Origin: Chloroflexota bacterium
GTDB lineage: Bacteria > Chloroflexota > Dehalococcoidia > Lucifugimonadales > SAR202-VII-2
Length of the DNA stretch: 64,000 bases
Assembly (NCBI GenBank): GCA_003228115.1
Contig: QEVV01000009.1
Span: 1 to 64,000, forward strand
Direction of reading: 5' to 3'
How positions within the stretch are numbered: the first letter of the stretch is position 1; every line of letters begins with the position of its first letter. The position numbers were made by a program, and so were the translations under genes. The notes under the pieces are model-generated. The model did no database searches and had not been told where the DNA came from. It saw only the letters and a program-made list of their open reading frames with translations. Positions 44,202-52,577 of this stretch are shown here, in pieces.

Positions 44202-44711
44202 CTATGGCTGCGGAATGTTGAAGTTGGCGTGAGAGCTGATCCGCCACATGCCGTCTCTCCATACAAACGTTGACAAGCGGGGGGCTGGGTCCCCGCTGTA
44301 GGTCTGACCGTCGATCACTTCCTGTACGACCAAGCTCCACTGCACCACGAGCGTGTCTCCATCCTGCCACCCCGAAACGTCACTGATCTCATAGGGGCCG
44401 ATGTCGGGGATGTTCTCTACGTAATTGGCCTTGGTGCCGAAGCTCCCATTGGCGCGCTGCAAAACGAATGCGATTGATAGGAACTCTTCCAGTTCGACAA
44501 GTTTCTTGTCGGCCACCAGGCTAACGAATTTATTCGTTAGCTCTGCGCCGGTCTGACTTGAGTCAGCCAGCGTCGGTGCGGAGTCGGTTGAACTGCATGC
44601 TGCGGCGACGGCCATCAGCAGGAACAACGCCACTATTAAGAGGGCACTTCTGAGTCTGGATACGGCAGGAGCCTTGTCGGCAGGGGCGGAGCGAGTCTTG
44701 AACAGTTTCAT
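44202..44711 (-). CDS. Predicted lipoprotein with NTF2/SnoaL-like domain
   Basis: A 169-residue exported lipoprotein: a basic N-terminus, a hydrophobic core (about residues 22-35) and lipobox AVAAAC (Cys39). The rest (about 60-169) looks like a SnoaL/DUF4440-type alpha+beta barrel: helix AELTNKFVSLVADKKLVELEE, then strands ending SGDPAPRLSTFVWRDGMWRI. Function unknown. ATG at 44711 behind GGAG. Divergent from the redoxin gene. Confidence 0.75.
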   Translation of the reverse strand: MKLFKTRSAPADKAPAVSRLRSALLIVALFLLMAVAAACSSTDSAPTLADSSQTGAELTNKFVSLVADKKLVELEEFLSIAFVLQRANGSFGTKANYVENIPDIGPYEISDVSGWQDGDTLVVQWSLVVQEVIDGQTYSGDPAPRLSTFVWRDGMWRISSHANFNIPQP

Positions 44712-44858
44712 GGGTTCTCCAGCCTTAGCGCCTAGCTTAAGCTTGGGATTGGGTGCGGCCCCAGCTGGGAACGCACACACTACCGGTATTGTGAGAAGTG
44801 GTCGATGGTGTTGTCAACGAGCGTCTCTCGCCATTGGATCGGTCCGAGTTCCGCCGCG

Positions 44859-44887
44859 TTGACGCCGCCCCCGGCCACTCATATACT
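44859..44887 (+). promoter_or_regulatory. Promoter of the deiodinase-like redoxin gene
   Basis: TTGACG (44859-44864), a 17-nt spacer and TATACT (44882-44887), identical in both boxes to the dnaN promoter. A short GCCTA-TCGG-TAGGC hairpin (44905-44918) sits in the leader before the GTG at 44935. Confidence 0.7.
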
Positions 44888-44934
44888 CCCGCGAACAAAG
44901 CCCCGGCCTATCGGTAGGCGCTTTGGGAGGCCCT

Positions 44935-45648
44935 GTGGACAACGACGCCAGTTCCTACAATAGCCCTGATTTCGTCTTTGCCAAGGGTGTGCCCGACAAC
45001 CCTGGTGAGACTATGCCTGCGAGAGTGGGCGCTCCGGCACCCAGCTTTGAGGCCCTCAGCCTAGACGGCGGAACGGTCAGGCTGAGCGACCTAAAGGGCC
45101 GTTATGTGGTCGTGATGACCGGTGCCGTCACGAGCCCCATGTGCTCGCACGAGGTCCCTGCCCTCAACAAGCTTCAAGATGACTTTGGTGGCCAGGGCGT
45201 TTCCTTCTTTTTGCTCTACACCCGTGAGTCGCACCCAGCCGAGAACTACCCCGCCCATGCTTCGATGGAGCAAAAGATCGCTCATGCCCGTGACCTCCAC
45301 CGCTTGGAAGGGGTGCGCGTCCCGGTGTTGGTTGATAGTCTCGACGGGGCCATCCACAGGAGTTACGGGGCCTGGCCCGCAGCCCTCTTCGTTATCGACA
45401 GAAACGGCCGTTTGGTTTATCGAGCGAACATGGCGAATACCTTAGAGTTGCGGCAACTTCTGGAAGACCTCATCGAGGGCGACCGGCAGGCTGCCCAGGG
45501 TGAAGTGCTGCACGGTCAATACTCAGAGCGTCTCGTTCCCCATTTGGCCGACAAAGATACGCACCATCGGGTCTACGAGCGCGCCGGGCCCAAGGCGTTT
45601 GAAGACCATTGGGTTCGGAGTCCACACCAAAGGGGCCTTTGGCCTTAG
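44935..45648 (+). CDS. Deiodinase-like thioredoxin-fold protein (redoxin) with Ser at the Sec/Cys position
   Basis: A 237-residue thioredoxin-fold protein related to bacterial iodothyronine-deiodinase-like redoxins. The fold start is RVGAPAPSFEALSLDGG; the active-site region is MTGAVTSPMCSHEVPAL, where family members have T-U/C-P-P. Here Ser67 takes that place and Cys70 lies three residues later. The deiodinase hallmark E-x-H-P is kept (Glu98-Ser-His100-Pro101) within LLYTRESHPAENYP, and LFVIDRNGRLVYR closes the domain. GTG at 44935 behind GGGAGG. Likely a cytoplasmic peroxide/thiol enzyme or a degenerate relative; substrate unknown. Confidence 0.78.
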   Translation: MDNDASSYNSPDFVFAKGVPDNPGETMPARVGAPAPSFEALSLDGGTVRLSDLKGRYVVVMTGAVTSPMCSHEVPALNKLQDDFGGQGVSFFLLYTRESHPAENYPAHASMEQKIAHARDLHRLEGVRVPVLVDSLDGAIHRSYGAWPAALFVIDRNGRLVYRANMANTLELRQLLEDLIEGDRQAAQGEVLHGQYSERLVPHLADKDTHHRVYERAGPKAFEDHWVRSPHQRGLWP

Positions 45649-45704
45649 GGCCTCCACCTTTTTTGGGGGGCACAAACTAGGGCCTAGGGCAACGCGAGGC
45701 TTGT

Positions 45705-45745
45705 CTTGGCAAACAAGGTCCTTCGCTCCGCTCAGGACGACAATG
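45705..45745. repeat. Copy of the GGTCYTTCGCTCCGCTCA intergenic repeat
   Basis: Matches 14120-14160 over about 40 nt and the arms of the 4032-4204 element. The 280-nt gap 45649-45928 otherwise shows no gene; the open frame running through it into the molybdenum hydroxylase lacks homology. Confidence 0.65.
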
Positions 45746-45928
45746 GCTCGGGGTGCAGGGGCGGCGCCCCGCTGGAGGTACAGGGGTATTCCCTGTACCA
45801 AAACGTTCGAGGGTGGAGTGGGAGGGAGCACGGCGAAGGCCCTGCAAGCCACGGGACTAGGAATTGCCTTCCGCTGCCCGGAGACTCACGGCTCATTCTG
45901 GAATTCTCCAAGAGGGGAGGTCACTCCG

Positions 45929-48280
45929 ATGACGACCCGAAGTGTGATTGGAAAGAGCCTGCGTAGGGCCGAGGGTGCTAGCAAGGTCACCGGCGCTGCG
46001 ACCTATACGGCCGACGTTGTTCTGCCGGATGCCCTCTGGGCGGGCTTCGTGCGAAGTCCGTACCCTCACGCACGCATTCTCAGGATCGATGCCAGCAGGG
46101 CCTTGGCGCTGCCCGGTGTCAAGGTTGTCGTTACCGGTCAAGACCTGCCCAAGACGTTGGTGGGCGTCTATTCGCTGAAGGACAAGTACCCGATTGCCGT
46201 GAACGTGGTTCGCTACGTTGGCGAGCGGGTCGCTGGGGTCGCTGCGGTGGACCAGGACACGTTGGAAGAGGCCCTAGGCCTCGTTGAGGTCGAGTACGAG
46301 CAGTTGCCCGCGGTGTTCGATCCGCTGGAGGCTTTGAAGCCTGAGGCTCCAGTGCTTCACCCCGACTACTTCAGTTACCGAAGCGCCTTTGACGGAGAGG
46401 ATGTTCAGGACTCCAACATGGAGACCCAGACCAACACAACGTCTGAATCGGTGCTGCCGTTCATGCCGGGTACCGTTTACGGCCCTCGCAACCTCGATTC
46501 CTCTGTCAAGAACATTCAAACCATCTGGCGGCTCAACAAGGGCGATATCGATGCAGGGTTTGCTGAGGCCGACCGCGTTTTCGAGGGCACCTATACGACC
46601 CCGATCATTTCGCAGGCTTACCTAGAGCCCGGTGGGGTGGTTGTGGACATCGACGGCGACGGCGTAGTCCATATATGGACAAGCAGTCAACTGACTTTTC
46701 AGGTGCGCCGGAGTCTGTCGCAGTTCGCCGACCTGCCTGAAGAGGGGATCATGGTGCATCCCGTGAACCTGGGCGGCTCCTTCGGCGGGAAGATGCTTGC
46801 TGAGCAGTCTTTGTGCGGTTACTACATCGCCAAGGCCGCTGGTCAGCCGATCCGGATCATCGAAAAGTTCCAAGAGGTGCTGATCGACGGCGCACCTCGT
46901 CACGCCTCCATCGTTCAGCTAAGGGCGGGTGTCAAGAACGATGGAAGACTCTGCGCCTGGGACGCCAAAATCTACTTCAACGGCGGGGCTTATACAGGTA
47001 GGACGCCCTTGAACGGCAACATGAACGGGACGCTGCGGCTCGCCGGGTCATACCGGACGCCCAACGTCCGCATCGAGAGCGACGTGGTGTACACGAACCT
47101 CGTGCCGGGCGGGTACTACCGCTCTCCCGGAGGGGTGCAGGCGCTCTTCGCGGTGGAGAGTCTCATTGATGAGATTGCTACCTCAATGGGCATCGACCGG
47201 CTAGAGTTCCGGCTGATGAATGCCGTGCGCCCCGGCGACACGCTCGCCACAGACCAAGCTCTAGAAGACCCTCGGGCGGTCGAAGTTCTCGAAGAGTTGA
47301 GGCGTCTGACGGACTGGAAGGATTCAAAGCCCTCCGAGCCCGGCGCTTCCAACCTCGCCATAGGCCGGGGCCTTGCTTGCGGTCATCGCCACATCGGCGG
47401 CGGCGAGTGTCATATGCGCATGCGTCTAGAGCCTGACGGTACACTTCTCTTAATGAGCGGGGTTGCTGACACGGGAACCGGCGCTCATACCATGCATCGC
47501 CAGATCGTCGCAGAGATTTTAGAGGTTGATCCTGACCTAATACGGGTGCGTGTGACCGGCACAGACGGTCCGTACGACGAAGGTGTAAGAGCCAGCCGCG
47601 GGGCTCACGTCGAGGGTCAGGCGGCGGCGGCAACCGCCAATAACTTCATGGTGGCATCGGTGCACCAGGCGGCGGAACATTGGGGCGTTCCGGAAGGTCG
47701 TGTCCAATGGCGGAGCGGTTCCCTTATGAACCTGGAGACGGAGACGCTTATGAACCTCGCTGACCTCGCTGGCTCGTCGTCAGACGGGCCTGTTGAGGCT
47801 GAAGGTAGGTACCGGGGCGGCATCGGCGATGTCTACGATTTCCAGGGCATGGTGGCAGATGTCGCTGTGGACACTGAGACCGGGCAGGTGCACGTCCAGC
47901 AGCTCTATTACACCCACGATGTGACCAAGATCATCAATCCCATCCTCCATGACGGCCAACTTCATGGAGCCATTATCCAGGGTATTGGCCACACGCTGAT
48001 GGAGGACGTAGTCACTGATGAAGGGACGGTCGTGACCCAGCACCTAGGCGACTACAAAATTCCGAACGTGCTGGACATTCCGTCGCTGACCATGACCCAC
48101 GTCGAGGCGGCGGTAGGGCCGGGGCCGTTCAACATCAAGGGTGTTTCAGAGTTGGGGATTGGCATGGTGGCGCCCGCGATAGCCAACGCTATCTTCAACG
48201 CCACCGGCGTCAGAGTGAAGAGCCTGCCTCTCCTGGGGGAGCGGGTGCTGGTGGGGCTAAGGGAGAAGGGAGGGAGCTAG
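45929..48280 (+). CDS. Molybdenum hydroxylase (xanthine dehydrogenase family) large subunit
   Basis: A 783-residue molybdopterin-binding subunit of the xanthine/aldehyde oxidase family. Blocks in order: an N-terminal SLRRAEGASKVTGAATYTAD, GGSFGGKM (molybdopterin), VPGGYYRSPGGVQALFAVES, GADTGTGAH-like VADTGTGAHTM, and IKGVSELGIGMVAPAIANA with the active-site Glu. The CO-dehydrogenase AYRCSFR loop is absent, so it is not a CO oxidiser. FAD and 2Fe-2S subunits are not adjacent. ATG at 45929 behind GGGGAGG. Probable role: hydroxylation of an N-heterocycle or aldehyde. Confidence 0.92.
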   Translation: MTTRSVIGKSLRRAEGASKVTGAATYTADVVLPDALWAGFVRSPYPHARILRIDASRALALPGVKVVVTGQDLPKTLVGVYSLKDKYPIAVNVVRYVGERVAGVAAVDQDTLEEALGLVEVEYEQLPAVFDPLEALKPEAPVLHPDYFSYRSAFDGEDVQDSNMETQTNTTSESVLPFMPGTVYGPRNLDSSVKNIQTIWRLNKGDIDAGFAEADRVFEGTYTTPIISQAYLEPGGVVVDIDGDGVVHIWTSSQLTFQVRRSLSQFADLPEEGIMVHPVNLGGSFGGKMLAEQSLCGYYIAKAAGQPIRIIEKFQEVLIDGAPRHASIVQLRAGVKNDGRLCAWDAKIYFNGGAYTGRTPLNGNMNGTLRLAGSYRTPNVRIESDVVYTNLVPGGYYRSPGGVQALFAVESLIDEIATSMGIDRLEFRLMNAVRPGDTLATDQALEDPRAVEVLEELRRLTDWKDSKPSEPGASNLAIGRGLACGHRHIGGGECHMRMRLEPDGTLLLMSGVADTGTGAHTMHRQIVAEILEVDPDLIRVRVTGTDGPYDEGVRASRGAHVEGQAAAATANNFMVASVHQAAEHWGVPEGRVQWRSGSLMNLETETLMNLADLAGSSSDGPVEAEGRYRGGIGDVYDFQGMVADVAVDTETGQVHVQQLYYTHDVTKIINPILHDGQLHGAIIQGIGHTLMEDVVTDEGTVVTQHLGDYKIPNVLDIPSLTMTHVEAAVGPGPFNIKGVSELGIGMVAPAIANAIFNATGVRVKSLPLLGERVLVGLREKGGS

Positions 48281-48350
48281 GAAAACTGTTGATGTAATTG
48301 GGCGGTTCCTATTTCAGGGAGCCCTGGGATCGGGGAGACCCTGTCCCCCC

Positions 48351-48413
48351 AGATGCTTCGTCGGCGGGGAGCCGTCAAAGGCAAATGGGTTCAACCAACT
48401 CCTCAGCATGACA
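48351..48413. repeat. 63-nt dispersed intergenic repeat, copy 2
   Basis: Same length and conserved ends as 38810-38872, with a divergent centre. Located between convergent genes. Confidence 0.7.
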
Positions 48414-48452
48414 AGATTGTCAGACCTTTCGCCAAGCACCGAAGTGAAAAGA

Positions 48453-48476
48453 AAGGGAGCCCAGACGGGCTCCCTT
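48453..48476. terminator. Bidirectional intrinsic terminator
   Basis: A perfect 10-bp stem AAGGGAGCCC / GGGCTCCCTT with loop AGAC, between the convergent molybdenum hydroxylase and amidohydrolase genes. Confidence 0.75.
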
Positions 48477-48496
48477 CTCATTATTGTTCAATCGGC

Positions 48497-49684
48497 TCAG
48501 TCACCGTTGAGGCCGAAGTAGTCGGCGGCGTTACCCACGGTCAGCATGTACCGTTGTTCCTCAGAAAGGCCGACGCTGCACTCCTCGATGATCTTGTCTG
48601 AGTTCGGCCAGTCGGACTCTAGGTGGGGAAAGTCGTTGGCCCACATGAGCCGGTCCAGGCCTCCAACCGCCTGGGCGATGCGCACTCCCACTGGGTTGCG
48701 GTTCATGCCCCACCAGAAGTGGTCGTGGGCGTACTCGCTGGGCCATTTCGGCAGCTGTGGAAGCCCCAAGACTCGCTCAATCCAGAAACGCTGCCGACCG
48801 TACTCGTTGTCCAAGGTCTCAATCCAGTGAGGCACCCAGCCGTACTGCACCTCGGCTATGTACATCTTCAGCGCCGGCAACCTGTCGAAGACGCCAGACC
48901 AGATCATCTGCGTGGCTTGGAGGGCGCCCCGGAAGCCGTACTTGTTGAAGCGGTCCACCACGTCCGGAACGCCCATCTCTGGGTCCGGTGTCTTCGGGTA
49001 TATGAAGGCCGGCTGGGGAGGGCCGCCCGCCCCCCGCGGAGGGAAACCAAAGGCGACGTGAATGGTCAACGCTATCCCTAGATCAATAGCCTTGGCGTAG
49101 AACAGGTCGTCTTCTAGGACGGGGTAGGGCAGGCCGCTGGGGAAACTGTTCATCTGCACGCTTCGCAGGCCAATCTTGGCGCAGTGCTCCAACTCAGCGA
49201 CGGTCGTTTCCAGGCTCTTAACTACCGGAATGACCCCTATGCCTATGAGGCGGTTCGGGTCGTGGGCGCAGTAGTCTTCAGCCAACCAGTCGTTGTAGGC
49301 CCTGCAGAGAGCAATGTAAGCCTTGTCGTTGCGGATGCCTCGCCACCACGACGGACCAATGGTGCCGGTGTAGAGGATTTCTGCATCGACGCTGTCCATG
49401 TCCTGTTCCCGTATTCGCTGCTCCGGCGACCCGGTGCCGGGGGAGTCCTCATAGCTGTCGGCTGGGTCCGGGTCGAAGGGGCGGCGCTCTTCATAGGGCT
49501 TGCCGCAGTTGATGCTGGAAATCAACCGTTCAATGGGCTTCCCCTCTTGCACGACGGCCCTGATGCCGTCGTGCATGGTGACGACTCTCGGCATGTGCCC
49601 CTGGTACTCCTCGGGCACTCGGGCCGTGTACCTGTCGGGCCTCACTTCAAGATGTGAGTCTGCTGAAATTCGCCGGTAGTTCAT
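48497..49684 (-). CDS. Amidohydrolase family 2 protein, paralog 4
   Basis: A 395-residue Amidohydro_2 hydrolase. Motifs: RRISADSHLEVRPDRY (the D-S-H variant), DAEILYTGTIGP, CRAYNDWLAEDYC, a barrel His in LTIHVAFGFPPRG, KMYIAEVQYGWVPHWIETL and MWANDFPHLESDWPNSD. The last motif and GWVPHWIETLD place it in the ACMSD-like Y/W-rich branch; FWWGMNRNP is also characteristic. Start at 49684 behind GGGAGGG. Substrate unknown. Divergent from the next gene. Confidence 0.88.
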   Translation of the reverse strand: MNYRRISADSHLEVRPDRYTARVPEEYQGHMPRVVTMHDGIRAVVQEGKPIERLISSINCGKPYEERRPFDPDPADSYEDSPGTGSPEQRIREQDMDSVDAEILYTGTIGPSWWRGIRNDKAYIALCRAYNDWLAEDYCAHDPNRLIGIGVIPVVKSLETTVAELEHCAKIGLRSVQMNSFPSGLPYPVLEDDLFYAKAIDLGIALTIHVAFGFPPRGAGGPPQPAFIYPKTPDPEMGVPDVVDRFNKYGFRGALQATQMIWSGVFDRLPALKMYIAEVQYGWVPHWIETLDNEYGRQRFWIERVLGLPQLPKWPSEYAHDHFWWGMNRNPVGVRIAQAVGGLDRLMWANDFPHLESDWPNSDKIIEECSVGLSEEQRYMLTVGNAADYFGLNGD

Positions 49685-49825
49685 GGTCCCTCCCGAAGTA
49701 TGAGCAGACTGGTGTTTTCTGCAGCGCCCGTTGCCGCGGAGTTGGGTCAGTATGGCATGGGCGAAAAAATGGTGTCAATGCGAGATGGAGCCACGCAATG
49801 CTCCTATCTGTCCCTAATGGTGTGG

Positions 49826-49831
49826 TAAATT
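49826..49831 (+). promoter_or_regulatory. Extended -10 box at the metallohydrolase start (possible leaderless mRNA)
   Basis: TGG followed by TAAATT (49826-49831), ending 6 nt before the ATG at 49838; no Shine-Dalgarno is visible in between. Confidence 0.4.
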
Positions 49832-49837
49832 GGCGCC

Positions 49838-50986
49838 ATGACTACAGAAAACGCTTACGATCTATTGCTGAAGGGTGGAACACTCCTCGATCCCGCTTCA
49901 GAGCGCCACGAAGAGGCTGATGTTGGTGTCACAGCAGGCGCCATCGCCGCCGTTGGGGTAGGGCTATCGGAAGAGGGAGCTGGGCGGGTAATCGACGTTT
50001 CGGGTTGCTACGTTACCCCCGGGCTGATCGATTTTCACGTACACAGCTATTGGGGGGTGAACCCCTTTGGCTTTGATGCCGATCCCCTTTGCTTGAGCAC
50101 CGGCGTTACCACTGCTGTCGACGCCGGTTCAGCAGGCCCTGTCAACTTTTTGGGGTTCAAGAAGCTGGTCGCAGAGGTGGCCAAGACTCGTATGCTGGCC
50201 TTCGTTTCCCTTGCCCAGCATGGTGTTTGGACGACGCCTGGAGAGTTGGAGGACCTGCGATTCGCCGACCCAGACGGATCTGCGGCTACAGTGAACGAGA
50301 ACCCCGATGTAGCGGTGGGCATCAAGGTGAGGTTGTCCCGCAGAATAGTTGGCGAGAACGGCCGAGAGGCGTTGCGGCTCGCGATCGTCGCTGGCGAGGC
50401 CTCGAAATCACCGGTAATGGTGCATGTTGGAAACACGATCATCTCTATGGAAGAGATTCTGAATACACTCCGGCCTGGCGATATCGTGACCCATTGCTAT
50501 ACCCCCCAGGCTCCATCTGTTGTAGATGAGAACGGCAAGGTTCTGGATGCCGCCCTCCGCGCCAAGGAGAGGGGGGTGATCTTCGACGTGGCACATGCTG
50601 GCGGCCATTTCGACTTCGACTTAGTGCGCAGCGCCATGCAACAGGGCCTTCTTCCCGATATCATCAGCAGTGACATCCATGGGCTGCTTCTCTCGCGCCC
50701 CAATCCAGTCAAGGACATGCCCACCACCATGAGCAAGTTCTTGCCCTTGGGACTGAGCCTGGATGAGATCATCGCCGCGTCTACGACCAACCCCGCCAAG
50801 GCCATAGGTTGGCAAGACCGGCTCGGTAGCATTGAGTCCGGCAGAGCCGCCGACCTGGCGGTGCTGGAAGTCATTGAGGGTGCGGTGACGTTCCAAGACT
50901 CGGTTGGGAAAGAACTTGCCTCCGACCAGCGTATAGCTGCTCGCTGGACGGTTCGCGCCGGCCTGGTCTACGAGGGCGCTGGCTAG
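49838..50986 (+). CDS. Amidohydrolase/deacetylase metallohydrolase (EF_0837/dihydroorotase-like type)
   Basis: A 382-residue urease-superfamily hydrolase distinct from the eight Amidohydro_2 paralogs. The binuclear metal centre is visible: DFHVHS (HxH), a likely carbamylated Lys in VGIKVRLSRR, His in VMVHVGN and VTHCYTP, and Asp in SSDIHG. The N-terminal DLLLKGGTLLDPAS and C-terminal GRAADLAVLEV form the accompanying beta-sandwich. Probable substrates are cyclic amides or N-acyl compounds. Start ATG at 49838. Confidence 0.88.
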   Translation: MTTENAYDLLLKGGTLLDPASERHEEADVGVTAGAIAAVGVGLSEEGAGRVIDVSGCYVTPGLIDFHVHSYWGVNPFGFDADPLCLSTGVTTAVDAGSAGPVNFLGFKKLVAEVAKTRMLAFVSLAQHGVWTTPGELEDLRFADPDGSAATVNENPDVAVGIKVRLSRRIVGENGREALRLAIVAGEASKSPVMVHVGNTIISMEEILNTLRPGDIVTHCYTPQAPSVVDENGKVLDAALRAKERGVIFDVAHAGGHFDFDLVRSAMQQGLLPDIISSDIHGLLLSRPNPVKDMPTTMSKFLPLGLSLDEIIAASTTNPAKAIGWQDRLGSIESGRAADLAVLEVIEGAVTFQDSVGKELASDQRIAARWTVRAGLVYEGAG

Positions 50987-51058
50987 CAAGCGCCAACTCT
51001 TCTCGGCAGTGATTTCGGTCTCGCCGGGGTTCGTCCGCGACCTCGAGTGCCCCTTGCT

Positions 51059-52447
51059 CTAGTACCCGTACTCGAGCAAGAAGCTCAGCCAGAACTCACT
51101 GATCGTGGGGAACGGGGGTACAGCGTGCCAGAGCGTATCCAAGGTGACCTGTCCGGCAATGGCAATGGCAGCGGCGTGGATTTGTTCTCCGGCCCCTGGC
51201 CCCACGAAGGTTGCGCCCACTAGGACCTTTTTGTCTTCATCGACCACCCACTTGCATGTGCCTTCAACGTCATAGCCCATCAGTGATCCGCCACCGCTCC
51301 AGCCGTAGCCATACTCAATGGCCCTTACATTGATGCCTTGCTCCCTGGCTTTGGCTTCTGTCAGCCCAACTGACGCCACCTGTGGGTCAGTGAACACGAC
51401 ACGGGAAGAGTGGTAGTCTCCGATGCCAGCTACGTCTTTCCCGTTGATGTGGTCTCCGGCGATACGACCGTGATATTTGCCCATGTAGGTCTGCATGTTG
51501 CGCCCGTTTACGTCTCCCACGGCGTAGAGCCAGCCACCGGGCACATCGACTGCCTGCATCTGGTCGTTCACCGATATCTTCTTTCCCTGTTCCAAGCCAA
51601 GGGTTTCTAGGCCTACGTCATCGGTCCGGGGCCGTCTGCCCAGTGCCACCAAAACCTCGCTTCCCGTTACGGCTGATCCGTCACTCAACGTTACCGTTAC
51701 GGCATTTCCGATACGCTCAACGGCTGTAGCTCGCGTGCTGGTCCTTACGCTGATGCCAAGCCGCTCCTTGAACGCTTTCGCAACCAACTCTCCAGCGAAA
51801 GGTTCGTCGAGTCCCATCAAGTGAGGTTGCCCTTCTATGATTGTGACTTCTTCCGCCCCAAGGGACTTCCAGGCCTGAGCCAACTCGCACCCTACAGCGC
51901 CGCCACCCAGAACGATTAAGTGCTTGGGAATCTCGGTTGCTGAGGTAGCTTTTCTGTTGTCCCAAGTCTGGGCGTCGGCTAGCCCTGGAATCGGTGGCAT
52001 GGAAGACCGAGACCCGGTGGCTACGACTACGGCTTTCGAAGCCTCAAGTTCCCTTATGGACCCGTCAGGCTGGGTAACAACGACCCCGCGGGGCCCGTCG
52101 ATCTTGGCATGTCCTCGGATCAAATCGGAACCTACTGACGCTACCCAATTGACCTGACTTTCGTCGCTGTAGCTGCGAGTCATGTAGTCGCGCCACGCAA
52201 GAACCTGGGGGAAGTCGATGGAGCCAGTGGAGGCTTCCCTAGCGCCGGGCACTCTCTTCACCGCTGAGAGTGCTTCCCAAGGGCGAAGCAAAACCTTACT
52301 GGGCATGCATGCCCAATAGTCACACTCGCCTCCAAGGAGTTCGCCTTCGATCAGCACCGTTTTCAGCCCGCCTTGACCCGTCCTCCCAGCGGCGTTCTCC
52401 CCTGCGGGACCACCACCAATCACGATGACATCATATTGCTCTGCCAT
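51059..52447 (-). CDS. Flavoprotein disulfide reductase (dihydrolipoamide dehydrogenase/mercuric reductase family)
   Basis: A 462-residue FAD/NAD(P)-dependent pyridine nucleotide-disulfide oxidoreductase. The FAD motif is VIVIGGGPAGENAA; the redox-active pair is Cys42/Cys47 in GGECDYWACMPSK, keeping C-x4-C spacing but replacing the usual LNVG between them. NAD binding is LIVLGGGAVGCELA, and the second FAD site is LYAVGDVNG. The C-terminal active-site segment is HAVPPFPTISEF, where HxHPT-SE is typical. It may serve as E3 for the 2-oxoacid dehydrogenase or as another thiol reductase; the altered disulfide loop argues for caution. Same strand, 130 nt after the amidase. Confidence 0.88.
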   Translation of the reverse strand: MAEQYDVIVIGGGPAGENAAGRTGQGGLKTVLIEGELLGGECDYWACMPSKVLLRPWEALSAVKRVPGAREASTGSIDFPQVLAWRDYMTRSYSDESQVNWVASVGSDLIRGHAKIDGPRGVVVTQPDGSIRELEASKAVVVATGSRSSMPPIPGLADAQTWDNRKATSATEIPKHLIVLGGGAVGCELAQAWKSLGAEEVTIIEGQPHLMGLDEPFAGELVAKAFKERLGISVRTSTRATAVERIGNAVTVTLSDGSAVTGSEVLVALGRRPRTDDVGLETLGLEQGKKISVNDQMQAVDVPGGWLYAVGDVNGRNMQTYMGKYHGRIAGDHINGKDVAGIGDYHSSRVVFTDPQVASVGLTEAKAREQGINVRAIEYGYGWSGGGSLMGYDVEGTCKWVVDEDKKVLVGATFVGPGAGEQIHAAAIAIAGQVTLDTLWHAVPPFPTISEFWLSFLLEYGY

Positions 52448-52577
52448 AGGGTTTCTCCTTTTCCTTCGGGTGAGCGTGCTCAGGCGGCAGCCACAGGGCA
52501 ACGACTAAGGAAGTTGGGACCATGCCCTTGAGATGCGCCCTAAAGGCTGGGCGTTCCGGGGCCCGATATCCCGTCTC

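Noticed and set aside
45500..45928. Long open frame preceding the molybdenum hydroxylase start
   Set aside because: It runs through the redoxin gene in another frame and a repeat; a good ribosome-binding site marks ATG 45929.
45929..48280. Carbon monoxide dehydrogenase CoxL
   Set aside because: The AYRCSFR active-site loop is absent; the equivalent region reads PGGYYRSPGG.
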